DNA of 64,000 nt, taken from Sternotherus odoratus (taxonomy: Eukaryota > Chordata > Testudines > Kinosternidae). The stretch covers positions 76,443,892 to 76,507,891 of the forward strand of contig JAVMKO010000001.1 of the NCBI GenBank assembly GCA_032164245.1, in the 5' to 3' direction. The position numbers and the translations under genes were made by a program. The notes beneath the pieces are model-generated. The model saw only the letters and a list, made by a program, of their open reading frames with translations. It searched no databases and had not been told where the DNA came from. Below are positions 24,701 to 36,147 of the stretch, piece by piece (the first letter of the stretch is position 1; every line of letters begins with the position of its first letter).

Positions 24701-27700
24701 GCCCTGAGCCAGAATTTTTCCCCCTAGTGGCATCTGTCAGGTTATCTCTAGCTCCCTATGGTGTTACACACTCCTAGCTAGAGCCCTTTGTGGATTCAAA
24801 AATAGTATCTGTATGCAATCTGCAGACCATTTTTTGCAGATATCCACATCCACAGAAGTAGATATAAAGTGAATATTGGCAGATTTACAGGGCTCTGCTA
24901 ATACTGCTGGTGTAAAGGGCCCTACCAACCCCATTCCCCCTCAGTTCCTTCTTACTGCCTGTGATGGTTGCCGGAACACCTCATTGCCCAGGCAATTTTC
25001 TCCTTGTTTTCCAACTGACTCTCCTGCCTCCTCAATGCCGGACCCACCTTACCTCAGATCGTTGGGTTCTAAGCACAGTAGAAGTGGGATACACCATCCA
25101 GTTTTTGTCTATCCAACATTCCCACCTCCACCCTCCCATTCATCTTCAGGGACCCTTCTCACAAGCAACTCTTAGAACAAGAAGTTCAGTCATTCATTCA
25201 GGTGGGAGCAGTGAAAGAGATTCCAGTCCACTTAGGAGGAACGGGTTCTATTCCCGTTACTTCCTAATCCTGGGAGCCTAGGGTGGTCTCAGGTCTAGTA
25301 TTGTCTTACATCATCTCAACCACTATATCGAGAACTTAAATTTTACATGGTCGCATTGGTTTCTATCATTTATTCGCTGGGAGTGGTATCTAATGGATGC
25401 ATACTTGTAGATATCAAATTTTCAAGGCTACAGAAGGTTCCTAAGATTTGTCATGAACCAAGTTTAATTAGCAGTTTGTGGTTCTTCTGTTCAACCTGTC
25501 AGCTGCCCCATGGGTCTTCACCAAATGTATGGTGGAATTGGTGGCTTTCTTCAGAAAAAAGGGTCTTCACATATTCCTGTACCTAGACAACTAGCTAGTC
25601 AGAGGCCAGTCCAGAGCTCAGTTGAGTCCAGTATCCATCTCATCCAATCAACTTGGGCACTAGGCCTACTGATAAACGATCAGAAATCCACCCTTATATA
25701 GAGTTCATCAGTGTGATTCTCGACTCCATGCACGTGAGGGCCATACTTCCAGAAGATCGCTTTTGGTCAATTATGGCCCTGATAATGTCCCTCCAGGCTT
25801 ATCCAATTATAACATCACAAATAACATCTAGAATGGCTGGCTCATTACAGACATTGTTTCTCCTCTCTCCATGTTCACACACCCCATTCAAATGCTAGAA
25901 GAATAATCCACACTCCCTGATCGGAGATAACAAACTGGTTCAGCTTATTTGGACTAACCTTTTCACCACCCACCTGGTTCTTACCTACTTTCCCAGACCT
26001 GCCTCTAAACATTTCCACTGCTTGCATCCGACGAAGTGGGTATTAGCCCACGAAAGCTCATGCTTCAAAACTTTATAGTTAGTCTTTAAGGTGCCACAGG
26101 ATTTTGTTTCCTCTGCTATTCCAGACTAACACGGCTACCTCTCTGATTCTTAACATCACAAAAGTGTCAGGGCCTTCTGGGCCACATGTCGTCACGCACA
26201 TATTTAGTGCAACACGTAAGGCTACATCTCAGACCTCTCTTAAGCCTGACTGGCCATGGTATTCTCTCCCGTGCATCATCACCTGGATTTGGTGCTAACT
26301 GTTCCTGCTCATGTCCTCGATTCACTGATGTGGTGACTGAACCACTGAGTACTATGTACTGGGGTATCTTTTTCACAGCTTCTACCATCCATGTCGCTAG
26401 TAGCTCACTTCACGGCCCTTAAACAGGGAGCCCACCTAGGGTCCCTCAGGACTCAGGGCCTCTGGTCTCAGGAAGAGCTTTCTCTCCATATGAATGTCAG
26501 GGAGCTCAGGGCAGTTCGCCTAGCCTGTCAGGCATTCTTCTCTCTCATTGCAAACCAGGCTGTTTCAGTTCTCTCAGACAACATGACACCCATGTTCTAC
26601 ATCAACAGAAAGTGCAGTGTGCACTCTTCTTCTCCCCCTCCCCCCCACCCCCCATATTAGGAAGCAGTCCAGCTGTGGGAGTTGTGCATTGCACACTCGA
26701 TCAGTCTAGAAGTGTCTTATCTTCTGGGAATGCAGAGCCAGCTGGCAGATCACCTCCCAGCAGGTCTTTCTCCTCTCACCACGAGTTGTCCCTCCAATGG
26801 GATATCTTCCTCTGCTTATAGACCTGTTGGCACCAGTTTTGCTCCCTCTGAGGCCACAGCCCAGGGCTTCTGACAGATGCGTTCTTGTTGTCATGGACAA
26901 ATCAACTGTATTATTCGCTCTCTCCTACTCGGCTGATAAACAAGGTGCTGATGAATATTAAGCTGGACTGGGTGCAAGTCCTTTTCATAGTCTGCATGGC
27001 ACAGACCACATTGGTTCACCACCCTGTTAGGGCTTTCAACAGACACCTGGCTATTGCTCCCACTATGCCCAGACCTCATCGCCTGAGACCATGGTTGACT
27101 GCTTCATCTGAACCTCATCTCTCTTCATCTAACACCACGGAAGGTCCCTGGCTGAACCCTGAAGAACAGGCTTGCTTGGAACCAGTCTGTATAGTCCTAT
27201 TGGGCAGGAAAAACCCTCTACCAGGACCACCTACCTTGCAAAATGGAAGCAGTTCTCCATCTGGTTCTCCCAATAGGGAATTCCTCCCACACAGTCTTCA
27301 CTGCAGCTCATTTTAACTACCTTCTGCTTCTGGAACAACAAGGTCTGACCCTCTCTTCAGTCAAGGTTCACCTGGCAGCTATTTCAGCTTTCCATTCCAA
27401 AGTCAACAGTCAATTGTTTTTTTCACATGAGATGATTATCCATTTCCTTAAAGGCCTAGAAAAAGCATACCTCCAGGACAGAAAACCTCTTCCTCCCTGG
27501 GATCCATCTTAATCTTGTCTGGTCAGAACTCATTGGTCTACCATTTCAGCCACTAGCAACGCGCTCATTGCACTTCTTCTGGAAATTGGCGCCTTAGTAG
27601 CCATCACATCAGCCAGAAAGGTTTCAGAAATTGAGGCACTTACATTGGAACTCCCAAATACAATCTTCAAGGATAAGGTTCAGCTGCTGCTATACCTGCC

Positions 27701-30501
27701 ATTCCTTCCAAAGCACTTCCATTGCAGTCAAGCAATCTTTCTGACGATATTCTACCCTAAACTGCAATCAAACAGAGAGGAACAACATCTTCACTTTTTG
27801 GATGTTAGGCGAGTTCTGGTTTTTTATCTACAAAGGACCAAACCATTCCACAGATTGACCCAGCTATTCATAATGATAGAGAATGAAGGGCCTTCCCATC
27901 TCTGCTCAGAGAATTTCATCCTAGATTACTTCATGCATCTGGGCATGTTACGAACTCTCAGATATGTCATCCACAGCTAACCTGACTGCTCGTTTCACAA
28001 GATTGTAGACTTCGGCCACTTTCCTAATGCAATTCCCTATTCAGGACATCTGCAGAGTGGCAACTTGGTCATCAGTACACATATTCTCAACGCACTATGC
28101 CATCACCCAACTAGCTAGAAACAATGACAACTTTGGCCAACTTGTGAGTCACCTAAATTGGAATGGATGTGCAAGCACTTGAAGAAGAAAAAAAATAGGA
28201 TGAGCCTTTCAGTAATTGTTGTTCTTCAAGATGTATTGCACATGTCTGTTCCAAAACCCACTGTCAGTCCCCTCTCATCGGAGTCAGTTGGTAAGAAGAA
28301 ACTGCCAGGGGGGAGCAGGGTTAGGAAGGCCCTTTATATCAATGCTGTGAGTGCGCAACACCAGAGGGTGCTTGGAGCCAACGTCCTGGACATGTGCAAC
28401 ACATCTCTAAGAACAACAGTTATAGAAAGGTTAGTAACCGGGGTGAGGATTGGTTTTTTTGACACAGTGAGAAGTTTGGTCACTTCTGTTCACTCTATGC
28501 AGAGCTGATGCTTGTTTGAAATATTCTATTGACCTTGTTTACCAAGAATTCCTCAGTCTACTTTTGCGGGTTTACTCCTTACTAAACTCCCACAAACGGT
28601 AATGTGCAGATGCCACTCAGAAGAAATGAAGGTTATTTACCTGTAACCAGAATTTTTCTAGACTGAGTCTGCATATTCACACACACCCACACACTACTTC
28701 TGGAGTGTCTTGGGTTAAGAATTCTCAGATTAGTGGAAAAACCGGAGAGCAGTTAGGGCCCTTTTTCCTTTGCAACCCACAAAAATCCAGGCTGGGTGGA
28801 GGAGAGAGGGGAGAATGGCCTCAGCAGACACTGCTTTCCAGAAGGTACTGAAAACTCTCAGCACAAGTGCCATGATTCCAATAGTGTGAATATGCAGAGG
28901 CTTGTCTCAAGGAAGTCCAGCTACAGGTAAGTAACCTTCATTTCCTTGCTTTCCTGCCACGTCCACTGGTTTGGTAGAACTCTGGGAAGCAATTGGGGTG
29001 TGGGGTGCACAGTAGGGCTCAGACACTGATTTGGGGGTGTAGGCTTCTGGGTGATGGCGCCCTAAGTCCTACGGTAGAGTGTCAAACAGATTTGACCCTA
29101 TGTGTGTATCCATAGTCCTAGAGCTAGAGACAGTGACTAGATTCTACCTAGACACAGTTGATTTGGAAGCACAATGGAATGTGGTGATTGGATCCACTCA
29201 CAGACTGACCATACAGGGTGGTAACAGGGCCAGGTTATAACAACTCTTATCATTTCTTAATTCTGTGGTCTGTAGTTTGTTACTCTGTGTAATTGATGCT
29301 AGGTACTTCTATATGACCCTCCATCTGAGGGTCACAAGTGACTTATCCAAGCTCAAAAAGGAAGTCTGCATCAAAATTTGGGAACAGATTGTAGATCTTC
29401 TTACTTAGTCTTGTTCTTTGAAGAAGTAAGATAGTGAGACACTAATACAAACTCTTAACACCATTGTGTTAGTGGAGAAAGGGCAATCTCCTATTCTAGT
29501 TTTAAGTACACAGCATTTCTTGAGCACTATAATTTCCCTTTTTGTCATTTAGTTTTTTATAACTTGGAAAGCTTCAGTGATACTATCACTTACAAAGAGC
29601 CTTTTCATCTAGAGAGTTGAAGTGTTTTACAAAGGGGAGTAAGTATTAACCCCTTGTGGGACTAGGACTATGAGCCACAGATTTTTACTTGTTAAAGCTA
29701 TACTATACATCATCAGTAGAAAATTCCTGTGGCTGTCTGGCAACATTCTTAAAAGTTCAAATAATTACTCAAAAATGCTAATTTTCCTGAGAGTATGAAT
29801 GAAAACAACAACTTTGGAGTCTATAAACGAAGCTTCTTGAGGGATGGCATTCCAAAAACTAGAAGACTTCAGTAGTTTGCTTTCTGTTTATAAAAAGAAG
29901 AAAAGAAAAACCTTTCCTGTCTTAAACTCACTATCTTACCAACTTCAAAGTGTGCCAGAAAATTCTCCTTGGGCTGAAAACCACATATGAGAAATTTCAG
30001 GCAGAAACGTTTATTGATGAAAGTTTAAGGGGAAAGTGTCAAAATCAGGATTAATGAAAAGCAAGTTCCAACCTTAAGCTTAACTCCCTAATAAATGTAC
30101 TTCAAAAATACTGACTCTGCTAGTCTGCTGTTTTGAAATTGGATATGGGGGTCTGTATCTCCTGACGGCTTCTTGTGTACTTGTCTATATGGAACCAAAC
30201 TGGGGTCTGTCCGTGAAAGATAAATACAAAATGTTAACAAAACATGTGTTTTGTGGCAGCAACAGATTGATGACTAATTTGGGTTCTCAAATGTATTGCA
30301 CTTTTCAGATCCTCAAAAGAAAGACCTTCCAGAGACCAAGAACGGTCAAGAGATCATGACAGAACATCACGTGACAAAGACAGGAGCTCAAGAGAGAGGT
30401 CACCCCGAGATAACAAAGACAGGAAGCGTTCATATGAAAGTGCTAATGGCCGATCAGAAGACCGGAGGAGCTCAGAGGAGCGTGAAGCAGGGGAGATATA
30501 A
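9724..30501 (+). CDS. LUC7L2: LUC7L2, U1 snRNP-associated splicing factor (3' six coding exons)
   Basis: LUC7 proteins bind U1 snRNP in the nucleus and influence 5' splice-site choice. Six coding exons are visible: 9724-9867, 12852-13028, 14533-14624, 15937-15966, 16809-16997 and 30309-30501 (stop TAA 30499-30501). All have AG/GT borders and matching phases. They encode about 274 residues of a protein usually near 390, so about 120 N-terminal residues lie left of the window. Exon 1 here gives the coiled-coil start ([17 protein letters not shown]). Exon 2 carries a C2H2 zinc finger (CEVC...H...H). A basic coiled coil follows, then a 30-nt microexon (SRSHSKNPR) and a long RS tail ending EEREAGEI. 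Residues such as [17 protein letters not shown] and [11 protein letters not shown] match LUC7L2 rather than LUC7L. The last intron (13.3 kb) is swollen by transposons. Confidence 0.95.
10246..12050 (-). pseudogene. Dead hAT-family transposase (antisense in LUC7L2 intron)
   Basis: Minus-strand frames at 11891-11670 and 11704-11291 read like a hAT transposase: '[24 protein letters not shown]', then '[19 protein letters not shown]', then '[29 protein letters not shown]'. The two lie in different frames, and downstream sequence to about 10470 continues the similarity with many stops. The element's 3' terminus is probably the CAGGGTGGACTGG at 10246. The 5' end is eroded or cut by the Tigger-like element that starts at 12073. 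No host function can be claimed. Confidence 0.75.
12073..12592. mobile_element. Tigger/pogo-like non-autonomous transposon
   Basis: The left end CAGTAAAACCTCCATTTAACGG follows a TA at 12071-12072, resembling Tigger-type (Tc1/mariner superfamily) terminal repeats. The right side carries a matching inverted GTCCATTAAATAGAGGT near 12574-12590 with a degenerate end. The interior is a GC-rich tandem array and has no transposase. Confidence 0.6.
12320..12515. repeat. 40-bp GC-rich tandem repeat, about 4-5 copies
   Basis: The unit contains GCTGTCTGGACCCGGGCGGC and recurs at 12391, 12431 and 12471. Less perfect copies lie upstream. It lies inside the Tigger-like element. Confidence 0.85.
13240..13885 (+). 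mobile_element. Degenerate CR1 LINE 3' fragment
   Basis: The order of degraded phrases follows the end of CR1 ORF2 and its 3' UTR: 'aaaggacttgatggtcatg', 'gtgtccatgcttcaaaaagg', 'aaagatttacaagaaagac', 'gtggtggtttctccatcac'. No open frame survives. The boundaries are estimates. Confidence 0.65.
13886..14532. other. LUC7L2 intron, nothing firmly recognised
   Basis: Non-coding. The stretch 13940-14110 may be a fragment of an interspersed repeat, but no family was identified. Confidence 0.35.
15460..15827. mobile_element. Non-autonomous hAT element
   Basis: The left end is CAGGCTTCGGCAACTTTTGG and the reverse complement of the right end is CAGAGGTCGACAATCTTCGG. Flanks TTGTAAGT (15452-15459) and TGGTAAGT (15828-15835) match at 7 of 8 positions. 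The interior contains a large inverted repeat ('gcagctcccagtggctgtgg' and its complement), so the transcript could fold strongly. It lies 109 bases before a LUC7L2 microexon. Confidence 0.85.
17041..17086. repeat. Perfect 17-bp inverted repeat (hairpin) in LUC7L2 intron
   Basis: CCCATAGTTTCTGGAAA (17041-17057) is followed after 12 bases by its exact complement TTTCCAGAAACTATGGG (17070-17086). It starts 43 bases after the donor of the RS-tail exon (16998). It is not part of any transposon I can recognise. Confidence 0.9.
17395..18789. repeat. Probable long interspersed repeat, class unclear
   Basis: Phrases such as 'ccattatgctaggtattgtc' and 'gagcttacagtctggtatac' recall a repeat found widely in sauropsid genomes, but I cannot name the family. 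No coding remnant was recognised. The limits are guesses. Confidence 0.35.
18790..19123. mobile_element. hAT-like element, left-truncated
   Basis: The right end, read on the minus strand, is CAGTGGCTCTCAACCAGGGG, a typical hAT terminus. The matching left end is missing. The interior is AT-rich, including an AT run at 18910-18940. Confidence 0.55.
19124..20366. other. LUC7L2 intron, no gene recognised
   Basis: It contains a perfect 13-bp inverted repeat (19193-19205 with 19212-19224, six-base loop). A 93-codon minus-strand frame at 20031-19750 has no recognised similarity and is treated as chance. Confidence 0.4.
20500..22832 (+). mobile_element. CR1 LINE, 5'-truncated, RT region degenerate
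   Basis: The element encodes the latter part of a CR1 reverse transcriptase: '[16 protein letters not shown]', '[25 protein letters not shown]', '[16 protein letters not shown]', '[12 protein letters not shown]' with a degenerate active-site box (FADD), then '[17 protein letters not shown]' and '[13 protein letters not shown]'. Frames are broken several times. It ends in the typical tail ('ccttccaactctaatattc' then 'tatgatttta'). A solo LTR (21378-22137) interrupts it. The insertion is inside an older hAT element. CR1s retrotranspose through their RNA; this copy is dead. Confidence 0.9.
21378..22137. mobile_element. Solo LTR inserted in CR1
   Basis: A 760-bp block starting TGTCACGGAGTG and ending CTTCGTCACA (TG...CA ends, short inverted TGTCACG/CGTCACA) is flanked by the 5-bp duplication GCAGT (21373-21377 and 22138-22142). 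It splits CR1 coding sequence cleanly. No internal region or coding is present, so it is a solo LTR of an LTR retrotransposon or endogenous retrovirus of unknown family. TTTATT near 21663 and 21790 would be AATAAA on the minus strand, hinting at minus orientation. Confidence 0.85.
22997..24652. other. LUC7L2 intron, nothing recognised
   Basis: AT-rich intronic DNA with no repeat or exon identified by eye. Confidence 0.4.
24653..28441 (+). mobile_element. Second DIRS retrotransposon, older and internally deleted
   Basis: This copy follows the same order as the DIRS at 1336-9049 but lacks gag and the N-terminal RT. Its left end near 24653 ('cttctttgaatgcttacaca') matches the DIRS terminus. RT and RNase H pieces are scattered over 24960-26600 (for example '[20 protein letters not shown]'). 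Recombinase remnants ('[21 protein letters not shown]', '[15 protein letters not shown]'-like) lie at 27300-28120, and the internal complementary region and right terminus at 28145-28441. Many stops and frameshifts show it is older than the first copy. It lies in the last LUC7L2 intron, also in sense orientation. Confidence 0.88.
25990..26152 (+). repeat. Interspersed repeat inserted in the second DIRS
   Basis: The stretch 'catccgacgaagtgggtatt' ... 'ccagactaacacggctacct' is a repeat I recall as abundant in sauropsid genomes, but I cannot name its family. DIRS RNase H/RT similarity resumes at about 26160, so it is an insertion. The left limit is uncertain. Confidence 0.55.
28555..28945. mobile_element. 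Terminal remnant of a third, different DIRS element
   Basis: Inverted ends GAAGGTTATTTACCTGTAAC (about 28629) and CTACAGGTAAGTAACCTTC (about 28921) are arranged like the internal complementary region plus right terminus of the first DIRS, but the body sequence differs. No coding is present. It appears to be the 3' end of another DIRS subfamily. Confidence 0.65.
28946..30308. other. Last LUC7L2 intron, nothing recognised
   Basis: Ordinary intronic sequence up to the acceptor TTTTCAG at 30302-30308. Confidence 0.45.
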
Positions 30502-31270
30502 CTGCTGTACAGTCATCGGATCCTCTAGCTTCCTATGGAGTTGCATACTATGGTTTAGTTTACAGTTGTTCAAAGGGACACCAGTGAGCAGTTCCAGACA
30601 CTGATCCAACTAGGGTAGATGTACAGTATATAAAAGTGGTTATAACTAAGTCTGAATTGAATCCCTTCAATTGATGATGCCTAAAGCTGTGTCCTTGACT
30701 ATGACCAAGCTGTAAAACTTCTCTGATCAATTTCTCTTTATCCAGGATGACAGTTTTATGTACCAAGGTGCAGATCTCACTGTTGTACTCTCCTTTCCAA
30801 AGCAAGTTAAATAATGACAAATTATATTGTACTACTTGCCTTGGGTGCTCTCAAACCTTTATAAAATTCTCTAATTCTGGTCCAGTCCAAACAGCAGCAT
30901 TGAAGGCTTTTTTAAGAGGGCGGGTGGGTATTAAACTTTTATTCGAAGGTTGTTTCCCAATGATTATATGGGAACCTAGGAGTTGGTTACAGTCAGAGCA
31001 TTTAGGCTGAAATATGTGCCAGAGAAAGCTGAAATGTCGTTTTTTACAGTGCCTATTTAGACTGGGGAATTGAACAGCTGTTGCATTACATCTTCTTTTT
31101 TTATTTTTATTGAAATTTTGAAATCAAAGCCAGTCCCATCTTTCTGTACCATTTGGTATGTGTTCAGTATATTTGGGTTTTTTTCCATGAGGACTTTTTC
31201 TGCTTTTTCTTGTGGGATGTAAGCTGTACATCCTTAATTGTAAAAATAAAATAAAAAAAATAAATAAAAA
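30502..31270 (+). other. LUC7L2: Probable LUC7L2 3' UTR
   Basis: Sequence after the stop codon, rich in short T and A runs. Candidate AATAAA signals lie at about 31246 and in the A-rich run to 31270. The end is inferred; later signals could also be used. Confidence 0.6.
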
Positions 31271-32168
31271 GCAAACTGCATTGTCCAGTAAGTTAATATT
31301 GAGCACCTCAAGGTGAATGTGTCTAGTTATTTGTGTATGTTCCTTAGTTAGGTCAATTGTATGAGAAGAAACAATACAGAACTTTGTCTTTACTTCTCCT
31401 CCTAAAAATGAACATTGTGTTGCTGACACAGAAGGTGATCCATGTTCCACCCCAGAGGCAGCTGTGTTTCTCTTCAGAGTGAGTGATTCCTTATAAAGGG
31501 ATCCTTTTGGGATCCTGCACAATGAAAGGAGCTTTAGAAATGTACGTTCTGTTTATATTTATTTGTCCTAGTTTGAATTTCTGCATCCTGGAACTACACA
31601 GCGATGTGGTGATGTACTGTCATCCTTCAAAAAATACCACAGTGTTTCCTTCGTACCCTCGGGTAAAGGCACATGTGAGTCCTTGCAACACACACATATG
31701 GCATGACTTTGCCCCCTCCTGCCTAGTGACTGTTACTGCGTGTATTTCTTTTTCATTGGGTTGCTGTACCATTATATATTCAAATCCTGAAATGGGCAGC
31801 ACAGTTGCTGTATACTAACCAGGCATACCAGTGTAATTCTAGCAGTATTTTAGCCTAAGATAGACAGGGCCGGACACGTTTACATTTTAAACTATATGTA
31901 GAAGCTTTATAGATGCTCAGAAGGAACTGAAATTTGTTTTTGTATCCTGTGTGGCACATTCCGTTGCTTTTTTTAGGTCAGTGACTTCAGGAACTTACAA
32001 AGATGTTAAAGCAGTTTCAGTGGACAAATTTTGCAATGCCATGAAACCACTCTTATATCTGAAGCATGAATTTCCTCTCCAGGAATGTTTTTTGTGAAAT
32101 TATCTATATTGCCAAGTGCACTGTAAATACAAATCACCAACCTCTATCCTTCTAGTTTAGAAACCTAC
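31271..32168. other. Intergenic, nothing recognised
   Basis: No open frame or repeat could be supported between the LUC7L2 3' end and the LTR element. Confidence 0.4.
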
Positions 32169-34984
32169 TGTGACACTACACCCCATATTCTTCACAGTGA
32201 TATTATATGATTATGGCATAATTATGATGCATTGTGTGTGCAAGATGGGTTGTGTAAAATGTCATTGAAAAGGTTAAGATTCGCTGAATATGATTGTCCT
32301 ATTTGTATACAGGGATCATTTTTATATCTGACGTTATAAATACTGTGTATCTGTACTTCAGATATAGTTACACCTGGGTATCATCCACTAGACAAGAGAG
32401 AAGCTAGTGAGCCTGCATGTAACTGCAGTTATGTCTGTCCCTTCCTGTATGCATGCTGATGAAAGTGCAGGCCACAGGGCTTTGATGATTTTAAGTCCTA
32501 TTTAAGTGTGGTGGCTAGAGATCAGTCAAAGAGTTAATTTGTTGTTTTCTATTTGCTTATTTCGGGCAAGAGAAGTAGAGACAGAAAAACAGGAAAATGA
32601 GTGAAAGTGAAACTAGGAAGAAACTGGAGCTGTGCATATTGCAGGCAGAAGAGAGAGAGAAAACACGACTTCTAGAATTAAAATCATTACAGATAAAAGA
32701 AATGGAAGCAGAGATGCCAAGCAAGAAAGAACCTGTACACCAAAAGGCCATGGATCTGCAAGCCAAAGAAATCAAGACTTAGAAATTAGTCATGGAGGAG
32801 AAGAAAAAAAGAGAGAAATCACCAGCTGTACTTGATAAAGCAGAACCAGACTCCCCACACAGCAGGGAGTCCCACCTCTCAAAAAATCCACAAGTGGGAA
32901 TGGTTGTGTCCTGCATACCGTGAAACAGGAGACATTGCTGAATAGTTTATCACCTTCGAGAGATGAAAGATTTGATGGAAAAGTGTGGGGGGGGGGGGAA
33001 GTGTTACAAGTTTTGAAGGAACGTGTGATCTTGTTACTCAGGAACATTTCTTGAGTATATGCAGCAATGATGTGAAACTGTGTTGATGGGATGAAAAGAT
33101 GAAAACAGTTGATGAACTGGCTACCCTACATGACCAATTGAAGGAGTTCAAACCTGGTGGAAAGCAAGGTCGCTGCTTTACCCCTTGGAAGAAAGAAGGT
33201 GATCAGGAGGCAGGGCACTCCCTCCCCCCTCCCCCCCCCCCCCGACCCTACCTCCATAAAAGCAGGAGAACACAGAAGTAATTGAACAGAGCACCTGAGG
33301 AATAAATGCCCCAAATTGAAGGAAAGTAAGCCTGGTTGTCTGAGGTCCCAGAGGGGACCCAGGTGGGAACACCCATAACTTACCTCACAAGTTTGAGAGA
33401 AACTGGGTCTGATGAGCCAGACAGGTAACACATTAAGGCTATGCGTGACAGAGTGCCTAGGATGGAAGGATACTGGGACCCAGAACTCTGATTCAACCAA
33501 GTGTGGTCTCAGAGGCTAGTATTTTTCATCGCCAAATGATGAAGATAAAGGGTGGGTCCCAACAGGTTTCCTGTGCCACTAGCAAAAAGTTCATGGGGAG
33601 GTTTGGAAAGCGATTAATTGTGGGAATTCTAGAGGACATTCCAGCGGATATGTTGGTAGGGAATGATTTTTTCCCCACAAGGCGAAGTCTGTTGGTGTGG
33701 TAACCTGCAGCATGGAGGAGTATTTTGTAGGTTCCTTAAAGGGGGAGGAGAGGGTCTTGTCTATCTGTGAGGAAGCTATTCCAGCTGGTAGCTGCAAGTC
33801 TGTTGCAGCTAAATCAGTGACAGATCCTGCTCTAGAGAACACAAAGGTGTGTCTCAGAGGGGAGCCTGGAGAAGGATGATGGAATCTTAGAAACCGCTGA
33901 AGAGGTGGATGAGGGTTCAATTGACACGAAAGTGCAGGGGTGCAGCATGCTCCCAAGTGGGGGGGAAAGGCAGTCAGGCCTCTGCCCAGCTGAAAGCAAC
34001 ACATCCCCAGGGGCAGGAGAAATGATGTTATAACTAAGGACATTGTCCTAGGGGCCAGGGATTGACAATTAACCAAAAGGCAAGACCCCACTCTAGAGAA
34101 CATAAGGAAATGTGTCCTAGAGGAAACTCCAGGAAAGGCGTGGGGGGGGGGGGGGTTTGAAAAGGAGGGGAAGCTGTATAAAGTTGAAGCCATTGTAACC
34201 TGGCCTGTGTCCCAAACTAAAAGACAGATCCAGTACTTCACAGGCCTGGCAAATGACAGAAGGCTTGTGGTGAGGTTCAGTGATGGTATTCCCAATCACA
34301 GATGTGTGTGTAAAGCACTAACCTAATAAGGTGATTTGGTCAGAGGGGTGCCACAAAGATTTTGATAAGATAAAGGCACTATTGTCTGCAAAATCTGTGC
34401 TAGCCAGTCCTGACTTTGATAAGAACTTTGAAGTATGTACTGATGCAGAGGTGATGCTAGGGAAGGGGCAGAAATGGTCACATGCCCCTCACCAAATGCG
34501 CTGGGGTGGTGGTAGAGCTGCTCAGATACATGCCTTAGGTCTGCAGCTGCTTGCTTTGCCCCAGTGATCTTCTTTCTTGCAGTAATGGGAGGGCTCAGAG
34601 AAGAGGCGGCTGTTGGGGACATGGGATGATCTTGGGGGGAGGGGAACGGGAGTAGCATAGGCCAAGGCTGGGAGTTGGGGGGGTGGGGGGGATGGCTACA
34701 GCAAGGAAACAACCATGTGGCCTGAATGTCTGATCGTTTTTTTTAAACATTGAAACAAAGAGAAATGCTGAGCACCACTCCTGCTCGTAGGAAAAGCATG
34801 AAGTAGAGTCTGTGTATGTAGTGGTAGTTCAGGGCTTGAATGCTCACTCACTCCATTGCCCTTCCAGAATCCCAGGTCAGAATTAAAATACCCTGGATTT
34901 TCTCCCTCACGTGATGAAACCCTTAGGATGAATTATGGTAAGACCACAATTCCCAAGGATTTTCTGTTCATGCCATTGTGGCTG

Positions 34985-35040
34985 TAGACAAGTGAACTTC
35001 TCCTGAGGTTCCTTCCAACCCTGATATTCTACGATATGAT
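34985..35040 (+). mobile_element. CR1 3'-tail scrap
   Basis: 'aggttccttccaaccctgat' followed by 'attctacgatatg' matches the typical CR1 end ('ccctgatattctatgat'). Confidence 0.65.
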
Positions 35041-35424
35041 ATTGCCTTGCTAAGGCCCTTACTGTTGGGGTTGACAAGAGCAGCTCAACTCCATGGGCCA
35101 ACTGAGTTCTCTGGGGTGGGGTGTAAGTAATTGAGCTCTCTGGTTGGATGCTCAAGTGGTTTAACTGGGTCTTTCTAACATGCCCAGTGCCCTTCCTTGT
35201 TTCCTTGCCCCTCTTCTGAACAGGCAGGTCTACACTGGGAGAATAGGCAGTGTTCAAAAATGTGTTTACTAACATGCTTGAACTATCACAATTTTCTATT
35301 TCCTAGTCTGGACAGGGTGGGTCAATGTCATAACCCCACATTCCAGTCTTCCCTCAGCTATAGGCTTTAAAGAGGGAAATGGCTCTGTTACAGGAGTGGA
35401 CATCCTGAGTCTGAAAAGGAGCCA

Positions 35425-35812
35425 GGATTTACCAATGTACATTGCCAGAGAGCCACAGTAATACGTCAGCTCCACCCTGCCTCCCCCTCACAGTGCCTCC
35501 TGCTCACTGGCAGCCCCACCAATCAGCCCCTCCTCCTCCCCCCTCCCAATCAGCCGTTTCATGGTGTGCAGGAGGCTGGGGGGGAGGGGAAAGGAGTGAG
35601 TGCACAGTAGGCTATGGGGAGGGGGTGGGAAGGGGTGCAGTGGGGGCAGGGCCTGTGGCAGAGCCAGGGGTTGAGCAGCGAGCACCCCCTGGCCCGTTGG
35701 AAAGTTGGCACCTGTAGCCCCAGCCCCAGAGTTGGTGCCTCTACAAGGAGCCGCATATTAACTTCTGAAGAGCCGCCCTTGGCTCCAGAGCCACAGGTTG
35801 GCCACCCCTGTT
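35425..35812. mobile_element. hAT-like non-autonomous element
   Basis: The right end, read on the minus strand, is CAGGGGTGGCCAACCTGTGG, a hAT-type terminus. The left end is truncated or eroded near 35440 ('gagagccacagtaata'). GC-rich interior with no coding. Confidence 0.6.
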
Positions 35813-36147
35813 CGATTGTATAGTGAGCAGGACTGTGGGTATATTTTTTCCAGCAATGTCTTTCAGTTTTCATTATTCAGCCTCTCTCACAGCCTTGAGA
35901 CAGAAGCAGTTGCTGACTCTTGGCTCCTCTGAGCGCCATAAACTCCTCTCCTGTTTTTGCTGGGAGTGTGATTTATATCTAATGCTAGAAGAGCAGTACA
36001 GCATGTTTAGTTGATGGCCTCCTTTCACACTGTGCCTTAGCAGCATGTTCTGAGGCGGCACCTCATTTCATATGTAAAGTCTTTTGATTGATTGGACAGG
36101 TCATGCGGTTTGTTTACATTCGTACTCTGATTTCTGTAGGTCTACAG

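Noticed and set aside
9724..30501. Call as LUC7L
   Set aside because: The [17 protein letters not shown] and IREKLEEL stretches and the SRSHSKNPR microexon are LUC7L2-like.
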